In this document: piece after piece, positions 22,264 through 33,586 of the stretch
How the letters are laid out: each line of letters opens with the position of its first letter
Numbering within the stretch: position 1 is the first letter of the stretch
NCBI RefSeq assembly: GCF_001690985.1
Contig: NZ_MAJS01000005.1
Span: 197,080-261,079, forward strand
DNA: 64,000 bases
Origin: Aliivibrio sp. 1S175
Lineage (GTDB): Bacteria; Pseudomonadota; Gammaproteobacteria; Enterobacterales; Vibrionaceae
Direction of reading: 5' to 3'
Notes under the pieces: generated by a model
Database searches by the model: none
What the model saw: only the letters and a program-made list of their open reading frames with translations
Told to the model about the DNA's origin: nothing
Made by a program: the position numbers and the translations under genes

Positions 22264-23511
22264 ATGAAGTTTACTCAATTTGGCGAAAAATTTACTCGTT
22301 ACAGCGGGATCACCCAACTAATGGATGACCTAAATGATGGCCTACGCACCCCAGGCGCAATCATGCTCGGTGGCGGTAACCCAGCAGGCATTCCCGCCAT
22401 GCTCGACTACTTTAAAGACGCCTCACAAAAAATGCTCGATTCAGGTGAATTGGTAGCAGCAATGGCCAATTACGATGGTCCACAAGGTAAAGACAGCTTT
22501 GTGAAAGCGCTAGCTAGCCTACTTAAAGAAACCTACGGTTGGGATATCAGCTCTAAAAACATCAGCCTAACCAATGGTTCTCAAAGTGCATTTTTTAGCT
22601 TATTCAATTTATTAGCGGGTACTTATGCTGATGGATCTAAAAAGAAAATTTTATTGCCTCTTGCGCCTGAATACATTGGTTATGCGGATTCTGAATTAGA
22701 AGTTAATAGCTTCATTTCTTATCGTCCAGAGATTGAATTGCTCGACAACGGTTTGTTTAAATACCATGTCGATTTTAGTCAGCTTAACGTTGATGATTCT
22801 GTTGGCGCTATCTGTATTTCACGCCCTACAAATCCGACAGGCAATGTAATTACTGATGATGAAGTGATTAAGCTGGATAAGCTAGCGCGTGAAAATAATA
22901 TTCCCTTAATTCTCGATAATGCTTATGGTACCCCTTTTCCGAATATTATCTTTGAAGAAGTTACGCCATTTTGGAATGAAAACACCATTCTTTGCATGAG
23001 CCTTTCAAAGCTTGGTTTGCCGGGCTTACGCTGTGGCATTGTGATTGCCAATGAGAAAATGACGGAAGCGATGACCAATTTAAACGGCATTATCAATTTA
23101 GCGCCGGGAAGTATGGGACCTGCTATTGGTCTGCACATGATTGAGTCGGGTGATTTATTGCGTTTAAGTGAAGACGTAATTCAACCCTTCTACCGTCATA
23201 AATCTCAAGCTGCCGTTAAGATGCTACAAACGGCGATTACCGATCCTCGTTTCCGTATTCATAAACCTGAAGGCGCGATTTTCTTGTGGCTATGGTTTGA
23301 TGAACTGCCAATCACAACCATGGAACTGTACAAACGCTTGAAAGCTCGCGGTGTCTTAATTGTCCCTGGGGAATATTTCTTTATTGGCCAAGATGACAGC
23401 TGGGATCATGCTCATCAATGTTTACGTATGAACTATGTACAAGATGAAGTCATGATGCAAAAAGGCATCGATATTATTGCAGAAGAAGTGCTGAAGGCGT
23501 ATTCAGAGTAA
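22264..23511 (+). CDS. avtA: Valine-pyruvate aminotransferase AvtA
   Basis: A PLP-dependent class I/II aminotransferase that makes valine or alanine by exchange with pyruvate and 2-oxoisovalerate. It matches E. coli AvtA along its length (415 versus 417): FTRHSGIT-like start, DDLNDGLRTPGAIMLGGGNPA, SRPTNPTGNVI and the PLP lysine in MSLSKLGLPG. It is divergent from glyQS. Because ilvE is absent from the ilv operon in this window, AvtA may carry part of valine transamination here. Confidence 0.96.
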   Translation: MKFTQFGEKFTRYSGITQLMDDLNDGLRTPGAIMLGGGNPAGIPAMLDYFKDASQKMLDSGELVAAMANYDGPQGKDSFVKALASLLKETYGWDISSKNISLTNGSQSAFFSLFNLLAGTYADGSKKKILLPLAPEYIGYADSELEVNSFISYRPEIELLDNGLFKYHVDFSQLNVDDSVGAICISRPTNPTGNVITDDEVIKLDKLARENNIPLILDNAYGTPFPNIIFEEVTPFWNENTILCMSLSKLGLPGLRCGIVIANEKMTEAMTNLNGIINLAPGSMGPAIGLHMIESGDLLRLSEDVIQPFYRHKSQAAVKMLQTAITDPRFRIHKPEGAIFLWLWFDELPITTMELYKRLKARGVLIVPGEYFFIGQDDSWDHAHQCLRMNYVQDEVMMQKGIDIIAEEVLKAYSE

Positions 23512-23673
23512 ATAAAAAGCGGTGAGTTGTGTGCTTATGACTCATTGCTTTTCCATCACCAACAAATGGCAATATCAAGTGTTGAATGAGCATCAATGAC
23601 AAACAGCATTGGTGATTCCAAAGCAATAAGTCATCACTATTTCTAATACCCGCTGTAATAAAATACAGACACA

Positions 23674-23699
23674 AAAAAGGCGCTATCACAGCGCCTTCA
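23674..23699 (-). terminator. Terminator of ibpA
   Basis: Minus strand AAGGCGCT-GTGAT-AGCGCCTT followed by TTTT. It lies 25 bp after the ibpA stop and could also end avtA transcripts less efficiently from the other side. Confidence 0.87.
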
Positions 23700-23723
23700 T
23701 TTCAAACTTTTACCAAGCTACGA

Positions 23724-24158
23724 TTAGCTTTCCAGTAAATTACTGCCGTTAATGGCAATCTTACGTGGTTGCATCGCTTCTGGAATTTCACGTTCTAAAT
23801 CAACATGCAGTAAACCATTTTCCATGATTGCGCCCACCACTTTCACGTAATCCGCTAATTGGAATTTACGCTCAAAGTTACGCTCTGCAATACCTTGGTA
23901 TAAGTAGGTTTTTGTTTCATCAGCATCAGGACGTTCACCACGCACAATCAGCATATTTTCGTGTTGAGTCAAATCGATTTGTTCTTCAGCAAAACCCGCC
24001 ACCGCCATGGTTATACGGTAGTTATGTTCTGATTTTTGCTCGATATTGTACGGAGGGTAACCGCCATTTGTTTTTGCCGTGTTATTTTCCATTAGATTGA
24101 AAAGACGATCAAAACCAATTGCTGAACGGTACAGTGGAGTGAAATCTACATTACGCAT
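23724..24158 (-). CDS. ibpA: Small heat-shock protein IbpA (Hsp20 family)
   Basis: A 144-residue alpha-crystallin-type chaperone that binds unfolding proteins and inclusion bodies for later rescue by DnaK/ClpB. The alpha-crystallin domain spans residues ~35-125, with [18 protein letters not shown] and [17 protein letters not shown] characteristic of IbpA/B. The start at 24158 is chosen because AAAGGA precedes it and [17 protein letters not shown] matches IbpA N termini; an in-frame ATG 36 bases upstream has no support. A sigma-32 promoter and a ROSE-like thermosensor leader lie directly upstream, giving two layers of heat control. Confidence 0.96.
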   Translation of the reverse strand: MRNVDFTPLYRSAIGFDRLFNLMENNTAKTNGGYPPYNIEQKSEHNYRITMAVAGFAEEQIDLTQHENMLIVRGERPDADETKTYLYQGIAERNFERKFQLADYVKVVGAIMENGLLHVDLEREIPEAMQPRKIAINGSNLLES

Positions 24159-24293
24159 AATACTATCCTTTACTTTAAGCAATAGTGAGCACAACTACCC
24201 CTAACATGGGTCCTTAGTTGACTCTATCAAATTATAAGACTTTCCATTTTGGACAAGTCATTTTTCAGAAGACCCTTTCGGCATCCCCTTCAT
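24159..24293 (-). promoter_or_regulatory. ROSE-like RNA thermometer leader of ibpA
   Basis: From the predicted heat-shock start the leader folds into four hairpins, read on the minus strand: GAAG/CTTC (24268-24291), GACTT-TCC with GGA-AAGTC (24238-24259), CAACTA-ACCC with GGGG-TAGTTG (24192-24220), and CTATTGCT...AAGGATAG (24163-24185). The last one buries the AAGGA ribosome site against a TTGCT stretch, the sequence signature (U-U/C-GCU) of ROSE elements in which a G-G pair makes the helix melt on heating. Fold drawn by eye. Confidence 0.75.
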
Positions 24294-24299
24294 AACTAG

Positions 24300-24328
24300 A
24301 TATGTGGCTCAGTGATTTTACTTTCAAG
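24300..24328 (-). promoter_or_regulatory. Sigma-32 (heat-shock) promoter of ibpA
   Basis: Minus strand CTTGAAA (24328-24322), 14-bp spacer, CCACATAT (24307-24300). This fits the sigma-32 consensus CTTGAAA-N13-15-CCCCATnT with one mismatch in the -10. It precedes the ROSE-like leader. Confidence 0.78.
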
Positions 24329-24415
24329 AGATGCTGGCTATTTATTTTTCGATTTAAACCAAAAATACCGCTAACCCTCTGAACAATAAATAAAAATAAA
24401 CCCCAAATTTCAGAC

Positions 24416-24451
24416 AAAAAAAAGCACCGCCAACAGCAGTGCTTTCTAATA
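24416..24451 (-). terminator. Distal terminator downstream of gyrB
   Basis: Minus strand AAAGCACTGC-TGTTG-GCGGTGCTTT followed by five more T. It lies ~130 bp after the gyrB stop, beyond the long palindrome. Confidence 0.85.
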
Positions 24452-24481
24452 ACTCTAAATTCTAAGTTGAGATAAATTGCC

Positions 24482-24565
24482 GCTGTAATCGCTTAGTTCA
24501 AGGAGAAGGCGCGGAGCTTATGAATATAAGCGAGCACCTTCGACGCAGAAATTAGTGATTACAGC
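24482..24565. repeat. 84-bp imperfect palindrome after gyrB, likely a dispersed repeat unit
   Basis: The ends GCTGTAATC and GATTACAGC are perfect 9-bp inverted repeats, continued by an imperfect arm (about 18 positions in all). Inside are GAAGG/CCTTC and GCTTAT-GAAT-ATAAGC pairs, so the whole element folds into one long hairpin. It has no T tail and ends 15 bp before the gyrB stop codon. The organisation suggests a small palindromic dispersed element (REP or MITE-like). Confidence 0.7.
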
Positions 24566-24580
24566 AAATATTTACTCAGC

Positions 24581-27001
<2,421 letters not shown>

Positions 27002-27015
27002 TTACTCTCGCGTTT

Positions 27016-28095
27016 TTATCCTTGGGCTATTTTGCCATGTTCTATCTCAAACATCTTGCTTTCTTCATCATGCATATCTGCAATCTGTTCAGCAGTAATT
27101 GAACTAATAAACACCTGAGCCTTTGTCTGCTTCAAATATTGAGCTAACAATTGACGGCGGTGACTATCCAGTTCAGAAGCAAAATCGTCTATTAAATAGA
27201 TGCACTGTTTTCCTGTTGCTTCTGTTAAATGCTGCCCTTGCGCTAATCGTAACGCGCATACCATCAACTTAAGTTGACCTCTGGACAACACATCTTCAAC
27301 AGGAGTGCCTGCAACTTTAATTCGTAAGTCGGCTTTATTTGGGCCGCCGACGGTATAACCCAGCTGTTTATCTCGCTCAAAATTTCGTTTAAGCAATTCC
27401 GCGTAAGGAGTCTCTCTCTCCCAACCTCGGTAGTATGACAGCTTTATGTCGAATTCTGGTAAGAATGCCTGACATATTTGTTGAGTTGCTTCAGATATGT
27501 GATTGATATAATCCACTCGCCACTGATCAATTTTCTCAGCTAGCTGTGCAAGTTCCAAATCCCAGTAACTCAACTCTCGATAACTTTGTGCCGTTTTTAA
27601 TAACGCATTTCGTTGTTTGGTTAACCGTTTAACCCGGCTCCATGCATCGTAAAATGCAGGTTCCACGTGAAACACTCCCCAATCAATAAAGGCACGACGA
27701 AACTTAGGACCATCGGTAACTAATTCAAACCCCTCAGGGTGAATAAGTTGAAGTGGTAAAACCTTGGCTAATTGTGCCAGTTTTTGTCCACTTTCTCCGC
27801 CTATTTTTACTTCAGTTGTGCCATCTCTCTGTTTATTTATGCCTATTGGCAATTCAAACTGTTCTGGCGTAGTAAATCGACCATGAATAAAAAGCTCGTC
27901 ACAGCTATTTCGAATAATTCGACCTGTTAACGAGCTTTTAAAAGAACGCCCGTGTCCGAGCAAGTATATCGCTTCAAGGACACTGGTTTTCCCACTTCCA
28001 TTAGGACCGATAACAAAATTAAAGCCGGTAGATAATTGAATATCACACGTTTCAATATTGCGAAAATCATTAATAATTAAACGTGATAACGGCAT
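27016..28095 (-). CDS. recF: DNA replication/repair ATPase RecF
   Basis: An SMC-like ATPase that helps load RecA at gapped DNA and restart stalled forks. Walker A GPNGSGKT (residues 30-37), signature region [19 protein letters not shown] and Walker [12 protein letters not shown] are intact. Length is 359 (E. coli 357). It lies 13 bp after dnaN and 17 bp before gyrB in a single operon. A parS-like site lies within the gene. Confidence 0.98.
   Translation of the reverse strand: MPLSRLIINDFRNIETCDIQLSTGFNFVIGPNGSGKTSVLEAIYLLGHGRSFKSSLTGRIIRNSCDELFIHGRFTTPEQFELPIGINKQRDGTTEVKIGGESGQKLAQLAKVLPLQLIHPEGFELVTDGPKFRRAFIDWGVFHVEPAFYDAWSRVKRLTKQRNALLKTAQSYRELSYWDLELAQLAEKIDQWRVDYINHISEATQQICQAFLPEFDIKLSYYRGWERETPYAELLKRNFERDKQLGYTVGGPNKADLRIKVAGTPVEDVLSRGQLKLMVCALRLAQGQHLTEATGKQCIYLIDDFASELDSHRRQLLAQYLKQTKAQVFISSITAEQIADMHDEESKMFEIEHGKIAQG
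27659..27674. other. parS-like centromere site 3, inside recF
   Basis: GGTTCCACGTGAAACA matches the parS consensus TGTTNCACGTGAAACA except at the first base. It is the site nearest to oriC, about 10 kb away. Confidence 0.85.
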
Positions 28096-28108
28096 CTATT
28101 TTTGTCTT

Positions 28109-29209
28109 TTACAGACGAATTGGCATAACAACATATTGCGCTTCATCATTCGCACAATCTTCCACTAATGCACTCGCATTTGCGGTTGTCATCGAAATTC
28201 GTACTCGTTCACATTTCAACGTATTAAGTACATCTAGTACATAGCTAACGTTAAAACCAATTTCAATGTCTTCACCTTGGAAATCGACATCTAAAATTTC
28301 TTCCGCTTCTTCTTGCTCTGGGTTGTTCGCTGTAATACGCATTTGGTTGTTTGCCAAATTAACACGAACACCTCGGAATTTTTCATTCGATAAAATAGCA
28401 GCACGAGCAAACGCTTGACGCAATTCGTCACAATCGGCTTCTAGTGTTTTATTACTACTTTGCGGCATTACACGGCGATAATCAGGAAAACGACCATCTA
28501 CAAGCTTAGACGTAAATACAAAATTATTTACTTCAGCACGCACATTTGAATTACCAAACTGTAACGTAACACTCTGTTCTGGCGAGTCAAGAAGACGAAC
28601 TAGCTCTTGAATACCTTTGCGTGGCATGATCACTTGTTGTTCAGGTAGTTCTGACTCAACGGGCATATTACATACTGCCATTCGATGGCCATCTGTCGCT
28701 ACTGAACGGAAAATATTACCTTGAGTTTCAAACATCATACCATTAAGGTAATAACGAACATCTTGGTTCGCCATCGAAAACTGTGTACTTTCTATTAGCT
28801 TACGCAGTTGAGCTTGAGATAGCGTGATCTCAACTTCACTCTGCCAACCTTCAATATTAGGGAAATCATTCGCAGGTAAGGTCGCCAATGTGAATCGGCT
28901 ACGACCCGAACGCACTAAAACACGATCGCCTTCTAATGCGATCGTAATATTTGCGCTATCAGGTAACCCGCGACAAATATCAAGGAACTTACGAGAAGGA
29001 ACCGTAATTGTACCGGCTTCAAAATCCCCTTCTAATGTGATTTTACTGATCAATTCTACTTCTAAATCGGTTGCGGTCATAGACAACTGACCATTTTCTA
29101 CCTGAAGTAAGATATTACCTAAAATTGGCAATGATGGACGGCCACCAAGGGCACCAGATACTTGTTGCAGTGGCTTTAATAGCAAGCTGCGTTCAATAGA
29201 AAATTTCAT
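28109..29209 (-). CDS. dnaN: DNA polymerase III sliding clamp, beta subunit
   Basis: The ring-shaped processivity factor that tethers DNA polymerase III to DNA. Length is 366, identical to E. coli. It starts MKFSIERSLLLKPLQQVSGALGGRPSLPILGNILL and ends with the family's VVMPIRL, which helps form the partner-binding cleft. It lies 31 bp behind dnaA and is expected to be expressed both from dnaA and from internal promoters. Confidence 0.99.
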   Translation of the reverse strand: MKFSIERSLLLKPLQQVSGALGGRPSLPILGNILLQVENGQLSMTATDLEVELISKITLEGDFEAGTITVPSRKFLDICRGLPDSANITIALEGDRVLVRSGRSRFTLATLPANDFPNIEGWQSEVEITLSQAQLRKLIESTQFSMANQDVRYYLNGMMFETQGNIFRSVATDGHRMAVCNMPVESELPEQQVIMPRKGIQELVRLLDSPEQSVTLQFGNSNVRAEVNNFVFTSKLVDGRFPDYRRVMPQSSNKTLEADCDELRQAFARAAILSNEKFRGVRVNLANNQMRITANNPEQEEAEEILDVDFQGEDIEIGFNVSYVLDVLNTLKCERVRISMTTANASALVEDCANDEAQYVVMPIRL

Positions 29210-29240
29210 AATACTCGTTTATTTAAAAGTAGATAATGAC

Positions 29241-30647
29241 TTACGATGACAAAGTTCGAATCAAGTTGGAATAGTCTTCTTTTATATCATGACTCTCTTC
29301 ACGAAGCTGAGCTATTTTTCGACAAGCGTGAAGTACCGTTGTATGGTCTCGGCCACCAAATGCATCACCGATCTCGGGTAAGCTATGGTTAGTTAACTCT
29401 TTTGATAGCGCCATTGCAAGTTGGCGTGGACGAGCAACCGAGCGAGAACGACGTTTAGATAATAAATCCGCCATCTTAATTTTGTAGTATTCCGCTACGG
29501 TTTTTTGAATATTATCAATCGTCACTAGCTTTTCTTGAAGCGCTAATAAATCTCGTAGGGCTTCTCGCACAAAATCAATCGTAATTGCACGACCAGTAAA
29601 GTTTGCATTAGCAATAACACGGTTAAGAGCACCTTCTAATTCACGTACATTAGAACGTAAACGTTTTGCTATAAAGAAGGCAACTTCATCTGCTAGGTGA
29701 ATCTGATGATCTTCTGCTTTCTTCATTAAGATAGCAACCCGAGTTTCTAATTCTGGCGGCTCAATCGCAACGGTAAGACCCCAACCAAAACGAGACTTAA
29801 GACGATCTTCTACGCCGTTAATTTCTCTTGGGTACTTATCCGAAGTCAAAATGATTTGTTGATTACCTTCCAATAACGCATTGAAGGTATGAAAGAATTC
29901 TTCTTGAGAACGTTCTTTATTTGCAAAAAATTGAATATCATCGATTAATAATGCATCGACACTACGGTAATAACGTTTAAATTCTTCAATCGCATTATTT
30001 TGTAGAGCTTTAACCATATCTTGTACAAAACGCTCAGAATGCATGTATACCACTTTCGCATCTGGTTTACGTTCAAGAATCGCATTACCTACGGCTTGCA
30101 ATAAATGGGTTTTACCTAAGCCTGTCCCACCGTATAAGAAAAGTGGGTTATACGCCGTTCCTGGATTATCAGAAACCTGACGAGCAGCAGCCAAACCAAG
30201 TTGGTTTGATTTACCTTCTACAAAATTCGTAAATTTATGCTTAGGGTTCACGTTTGAGCGGTGATTTAGATCATCAACAGGCTCTGGTCCTCTTGATTCC
30301 CATGGCTTATGCACTGATTGTCGAGCTTGAAGTTGTGCAGGCGCTGATGTAGAAGCAGCAACATCTGCAGCGGTTCTTTTAGGTGCAGGTGGTGCAGATA
30401 TAGGCTTGCTTCCCACTTCAAAACGTAATGTAGGAACATCGCTACCGCAGAACTCATTTAATAACGAGTTAATGCTATTTAGGTATTTATCACGCACCCA
30501 ATCCAATACGAAGCGGTTCGGCGCAAATAGCGTAAGGGTATTGTCATTTAATTCAGCTTGCAGTGGTCTAACCCACATGCTGAATTCTGCGGAAGGTAAT
30601 TCTTCTTGAAGGCGCTGTAAACACTGCAGCCAAAGCGATGAAGACAC
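29241..30647 (-). CDS. dnaA: Chromosomal replication initiator DnaA
   Basis: The AAA+ initiator that binds DnaA boxes in oriC (7 kb away here) and melts the unwinding element. Domain I (residues ~1-90) interacts with helicase; the AAA+ domain has Walker [10 protein letters not shown] and Walker [10 protein letters not shown]; the C-terminal DNA-binding helix carries [15 protein letters not shown]. The chosen start is the GTG at 30647, giving 468 residues that begin (M)[16 protein letters not shown] as in Vibrio DnaA, with GGGG about 8 nt upstream. A GTG 12 bases earlier is in frame but would leave no ribosome site. DnaA boxes upstream point to autoregulation. Confidence 0.98.
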   Translation of the reverse strand: MSSSLWLQCLQRLQEELPSAEFSMWVRPLQAELNDNTLTLFAPNRFVLDWVRDKYLNSINSLLNEFCGSDVPTLRFEVGSKPISAPPAPKRTAADVAASTSAPAQLQARQSVHKPWESRGPEPVDDLNHRSNVNPKHKFTNFVEGKSNQLGLAAARQVSDNPGTAYNPLFLYGGTGLGKTHLLQAVGNAILERKPDAKVVYMHSERFVQDMVKALQNNAIEEFKRYYRSVDALLIDDIQFFANKERSQEEFFHTFNALLEGNQQIILTSDKYPREINGVEDRLKSRFGWGLTVAIEPPELETRVAILMKKAEDHQIHLADEVAFFIAKRLRSNVRELEGALNRVIANANFTGRAITIDFVREALRDLLALQEKLVTIDNIQKTVAEYYKIKMADLLSKRRSRSVARPRQLAMALSKELTNHSLPEIGDAFGGRDHTTVLHACRKIAQLREESHDIKEDYSNLIRTLSS

Positions 30648-30694
30648 GGACAACCCCACTCATAATTAATTTTAAAAGGTTGTCGATTTTATAC

Positions 30695-30703
30695 TGTGGA
30701 TAA
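30695..30703 (-). promoter_or_regulatory. DnaA box in the dnaA promoter region
   Basis: TGTGGATAA is the exact reverse complement of the consensus TTATCCACA, 48 bp before the dnaA start. A one-mismatch box TTATTCACA follows at 30750-30758. DnaA is known to repress its own promoter through such boxes. Confidence 0.8.
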
Positions 30704-30749
30704 CTATTGTGCCAGTGTTAGATCGTTGATCCGGTGAATAAGATCGAAG

Positions 30750-30758
30750 TTATTCACA
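30750..30758 (+). promoter_or_regulatory. Weaker DnaA box upstream of dnaA
   Basis: TTATTCACA, one mismatch from TTATCCACA, amid several GATC sites (30721-30770) that could make the promoter sensitive to Dam methylation and SeqA. Confidence 0.6.
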
Positions 30759-30941
30759 CCGATCACGGTTTTTTACCTAGATCAACACACTTTTTACCCG
30801 AGTTATACCCATATTAATCAACAATGATTAAAAAAAATACGTTATTGAGCATTTGGTTATTACAAATAACTAGAGAGTATTTAGACGTGAATCGCAAAAA
30901 AAGTATGATAAACCCACAGATGAATAATGGGAGTATCAATC

Positions 30942-31694
30942 ATGAAATGGACAAAAAATATCCTTACTGGATTAGCGTTAACTTTAGCTGCTACACAATT
31001 TGCACAAGCAGCCACAGAAGTAAAAGTAGGGATGTCAGGTCGTTATTTCCCATTTACCTTTGTTAAGTTGGACAAACTGCAAGGTTTTGAAGTTGATTTA
31101 TGGGATGAAATTGGTCGTCGTAATGACTACAAAGTAGAATATGTTACTGCGAGCTTTTCTGGCCTATTTGGTTTATTAGAAACGGGTCGTATTGATACCA
31201 TTTCAAATCAAATAACAAAAACAGAAGCACGTGAAGCAAAGTATCTTTTTGCTGACCCTTATGTTGTCGATGGCGCTCAAATTACCGTCCGTAAAGGTAA
31301 TGACAGCATTAAAGGTATTGATGACTTAGCTGGTAAAACAGTAGCTGTGAATTTAGGCTCTAATTTTGAGAAGTTGTTGCGAGATAACGACAAATCGAAT
31401 CAAATTAACATCAAAACTTATGATACGGGTATTGAACATGATGTTGCTTTAGGTCGTTCAGACGCTTTCGTGATGGATCGTTTATCTGCTGCACAATTGA
31501 TTAAAAAATCAGGCTTGCCCCTACAACTTGCTGGCGAACCTTTTGAAACCATTGAAAACGCTTGGCCGTTTGTGAAAAATGAAAAAGGTCAAAAACTTCA
31601 ACAAGAAGTAAATAAAGCTCTGTCAGAAATGCGTACTGACGGTACCTTGGCTGAAATATCTCAGAAATGGTTTGATACTGACGTAACAAAATAA
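30942..31694 (+). CDS. Amino-acid ABC transporter, periplasmic binding protein
   Basis: A 250-residue family 3 solute-binding protein. A classical signal peptide (MKWTKNILTGLALTLAATQFAQA) is followed by the mature protein. Core motifs include GFEVDLWDEIG, GLLETGRIDTISNQIT and LAGKTVAVNLGS. The sequence resembles polar amino-acid and cystine binders; the ligand cannot be fixed from sequence. The ATG at 30942 has GGGAG upstream and begins the signal peptide; four extra in-frame codons upstream are not needed. A terminator-like hairpin separates it from its permease gene, which would give excess binding protein over membrane parts. Confidence 0.92.
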   Translation: MKWTKNILTGLALTLAATQFAQAATEVKVGMSGRYFPFTFVKLDKLQGFEVDLWDEIGRRNDYKVEYVTASFSGLFGLLETGRIDTISNQITKTEAREAKYLFADPYVVDGAQITVRKGNDSIKGIDDLAGKTVAVNLGSNFEKLLRDNDKSNQINIKTYDTGIEHDVALGRSDAFVMDRLSAAQLIKKSGLPLQLAGEPFETIENAWPFVKNEKGQKLQQEVNKALSEMRTDGTLAEISQKWFDTDVTK

Positions 31695-31735
31695 CCTATA
31701 GTGTATTAAGTAAGCGTTCACTTCGGTAGAGCAAT

Positions 31736-31764
31736 CAAAACCCACTATCACTGTAGTGGGTTTT
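31736..31764 (+). terminator. Intergenic hairpin between binding protein and permease genes
   Basis: AAAACCCACTA-TCACTG-TAGTGGGTTTT, a strong 11-bp hairpin followed by GTGTTT. As in other binding-protein operons it probably acts as a partial terminator or as a stabilising 3' structure. Confidence 0.8.
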
Positions 31765-31843
31765 GTGTTTATTGCTTATCAAAAATATATAGTCAACACT
31801 GTTTACTCATCACTTTTCTTATACTAAATAACAGAGAGACATC

Positions 31844-32515
31844 ATGGGATTTGATTTTGCGTATATGATTGAACTCCTACCTATACTATTTAAGTATTTA
31901 GGTACGACATTGGAAATGGCGATATGGGGGTTATTCTTTGCACTGGCTCTGGCGTTAGTACTGGCTAACTTAAGAATATTTAAAGTGCCTGTATTGGATC
32001 AACTTAGCCAGCTGTACATCAGTTTTTTCCGTGGAACACCTCTGCTTGTTCAATTATTCCTCCTTTATTACGGCTTGCCTCAAGTGTTCCCTATTTTTGT
32101 GGGACTGGATGCATTCAGTGCTGCCGTTATTGGTCTAACACTACATTTTGCTGCGTATATGGCAGAAAGTATTCGTGCCGCTATCATTGGAGTTGATCGC
32201 AGCCAGATGGAAGCGAGCTTATCGATAGGCATGACAACCTCTCAAGCAATGCGTCGTATTATTCTTCCTCAAGCGACAAGAGTTGCCCTACCTTCATTAA
32301 TGAATTACTTCATTGATATGATTAAATCCACCTCATTAGCCTTTACGCTTGGTGTGTCTGAAATCATGGCAAAAGCGCAAATGGAAGCGTCTTCCAGCTT
32401 TAAGTTCTTTGAAGCATTCTTAGCTGTCGCCCTTATTTATTGGGGTGTCGTTATTATTCTTACCCGAGTACAAACTTGGGCTGAAACTAAACTAAATAAG
32501 GCCTATGTACGATGA
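31844..32515 (+). CDS. Amino-acid ABC transporter, permease
   Basis: A 223-residue inner-membrane permease of the HisM/GlnP family with about five membrane helices. It has the N-terminal GTTLEMAIWGL entry, FRGTPLLVQLFLLYYGLP, and the cytoplasmic EAA loop (EASLSIGMTTSQAMRRIILPQA, residues ~124-145) that contacts the ATPase. The stop codon overlaps the start of the ATPase gene by four bases (ATGA), a sign of translational coupling. Confidence 0.95.
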   Translation: MGFDFAYMIELLPILFKYLGTTLEMAIWGLFFALALALVLANLRIFKVPVLDQLSQLYISFFRGTPLLVQLFLLYYGLPQVFPIFVGLDAFSAAVIGLTLHFAAYMAESIRAAIIGVDRSQMEASLSIGMTTSQAMRRIILPQATRVALPSLMNYFIDMIKSTSLAFTLGVSEIMAKAQMEASSSFKFFEAFLAVALIYWGVVIILTRVQTWAETKLNKAYVR

Positions 32516-33249
32516 TAAAAATAACGAATCTACATAAAAGCTTTGGTGACACAGAGGTCCTCTCCGGCATCGATTTAACGATCAATAAAGGAGAGATAAT
32601 TGCTGTAATCGGATCCAGTGGCACAGGTAAGTCAACTCTATTAAGATGTGTGAATTTTCTTGAAGCTGCAGACAAAGGAACCATCACTATTGGTGATGTC
32701 AGCGTTGATAGTGAAAAAAATACCAAAGCAGAAATATTAGCTTTACGACGAAAAACAGGCTTTATCTTCCAAAACTATGCCTTATTCTCTCATTTAACCG
32801 CACGACAAAATATTGCGGAGGGCTTAATAACTGTCCACAAGTGGAAAACGGCTGATGCACTGAAAAGAGCCCAACAAATATTAGACGATATAGGCCTTAG
32901 TGATAAAGGCGATAGTTACCCTGCAGCACTCTCTGGAGGGCAACAACAACGTGTCGGTATTGGCAGAGCAATGGCATTAGAAGCTGAGCTACTATTATTT
33001 GATGAACCCACGTCAGCACTCGATCCTGAGTGGGTCAATGAAGTGCTAGCATTAATGAAAAAACTGGCAACACAGCACCAAACGATGTTAGTGGTTACCC
33101 ATGAGATGCAATTTGCGAAAGAAGTCGCCGACAGAGTTATCTATATGGCTGATGGAAAAATCGTAGAACAAGGAACACCAGAGCAAATTTTTGGTTATCC
33201 ACAGGATCTAAAATTGCAGAAATTCTTGAATCAAGTAGGGATCGCATAA
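32512..33249 (+). CDS. Amino-acid ABC transporter, ATP-binding protein
   Basis: A 245-residue ABC ATPase of the polar amino-acid uptake class. Walker A GSSGTGKST, Q-loop QNYALF, signature LSGGQQQR and Walker B LLLFDEP are complete, with the switch histidine in VTHEMQ. It is the last gene of the three-gene transporter between dnaA and rpmH. Other vibrios carry a similar transporter at this place, whereas E. coli has dnaA directly beside rpmH. Confidence 0.96.
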   Translation: MIKITNLHKSFGDTEVLSGIDLTINKGEIIAVIGSSGTGKSTLLRCVNFLEAADKGTITIGDVSVDSEKNTKAEILALRRKTGFIFQNYALFSHLTARQNIAEGLITVHKWKTADALKRAQQILDDIGLSDKGDSYPAALSGGQQQRVGIGRAMALEAELLLFDEPTSALDPEWVNEVLALMKKLATQHQTMLVVTHEMQFAKEVADRVIYMADGKIVEQGTPEQIFGYPQDLKLQKFLNQVGIA

Positions 33250-33314
33250 AGATCCTTGCGCTCTCTCTCACAAAAAGTATAATTCATCGTCCGGAAAATA
33301 CGTGGAACCTCTTA

Positions 33315-33343
33315 TTGACTATTTTTCTGCCAATGATTACAAT
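33315..33343 (+). promoter_or_regulatory. Sigma-70 promoter of rpmH-rnpA
   Basis: TTGACT (33315-33320), exact 17-bp spacer, TACAAT (33338-33343), both one base from consensus. A stem-loop CGCCTCT-TTGTTG-AGAGGCG follows at about 33346-33365, near the transcript's 5' end. Confidence 0.85.
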
Positions 33344-33435
33344 TCCGCCTCTTTGTTGAGAGGCGTCGGAATGTACGTCCCACGCCGGGTTTAAATTAAA
33401 CCTAAAAACTACTGATCAGTAATAAGGTAATACCA

Positions 33436-33570
33436 ATGAAACGCACTTTCCAACCTACAGTTCTTAAACGTAAACGTTCTCACGGTTTCCGTGCTCGCAT
33501 GGCAACTAAGAACGGTCGTAACACAATTAACGCTCGTCGTGCTAAAGGCCGTAAGCGTCTATCTAAGTAA
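33436..33570 (+). CDS. rpmH: 50S ribosomal protein L34
   Basis: A 44-residue, extremely basic ribosomal protein starting [20 protein letters not shown] and ending GRKRLSK, as in all bacteria. It is too short for usual gene-finding cut-offs but is unmistakable. It sits 92 bp after a near-consensus promoter and 16 bp before rnpA, the universal rpmH-rnpA pair. The ribosome site is AAGG, spaced normally. Confidence 0.99.
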   Translation: MKRTFQPTVLKRKRSHGFRARMATKNGRNTINARRAKGRKRLSK

Positions 33571-33586
33571 TCACCAGATTATTTTG

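Noticed and set aside
24231-24256. Sigma-70-like promoter (TTGTCC, TATAAT) within the ibpA leader
   Set aside because: The spacing is only 14 bp, and the bases are needed for a leader hairpin; the upstream sigma-32 promoter explains the gene better.
30824-31066. 80-codon plus-strand frame overlapping the binding-protein gene
   Set aside because: It runs through the signal-peptide coding region in another phase; the product is meaningless.
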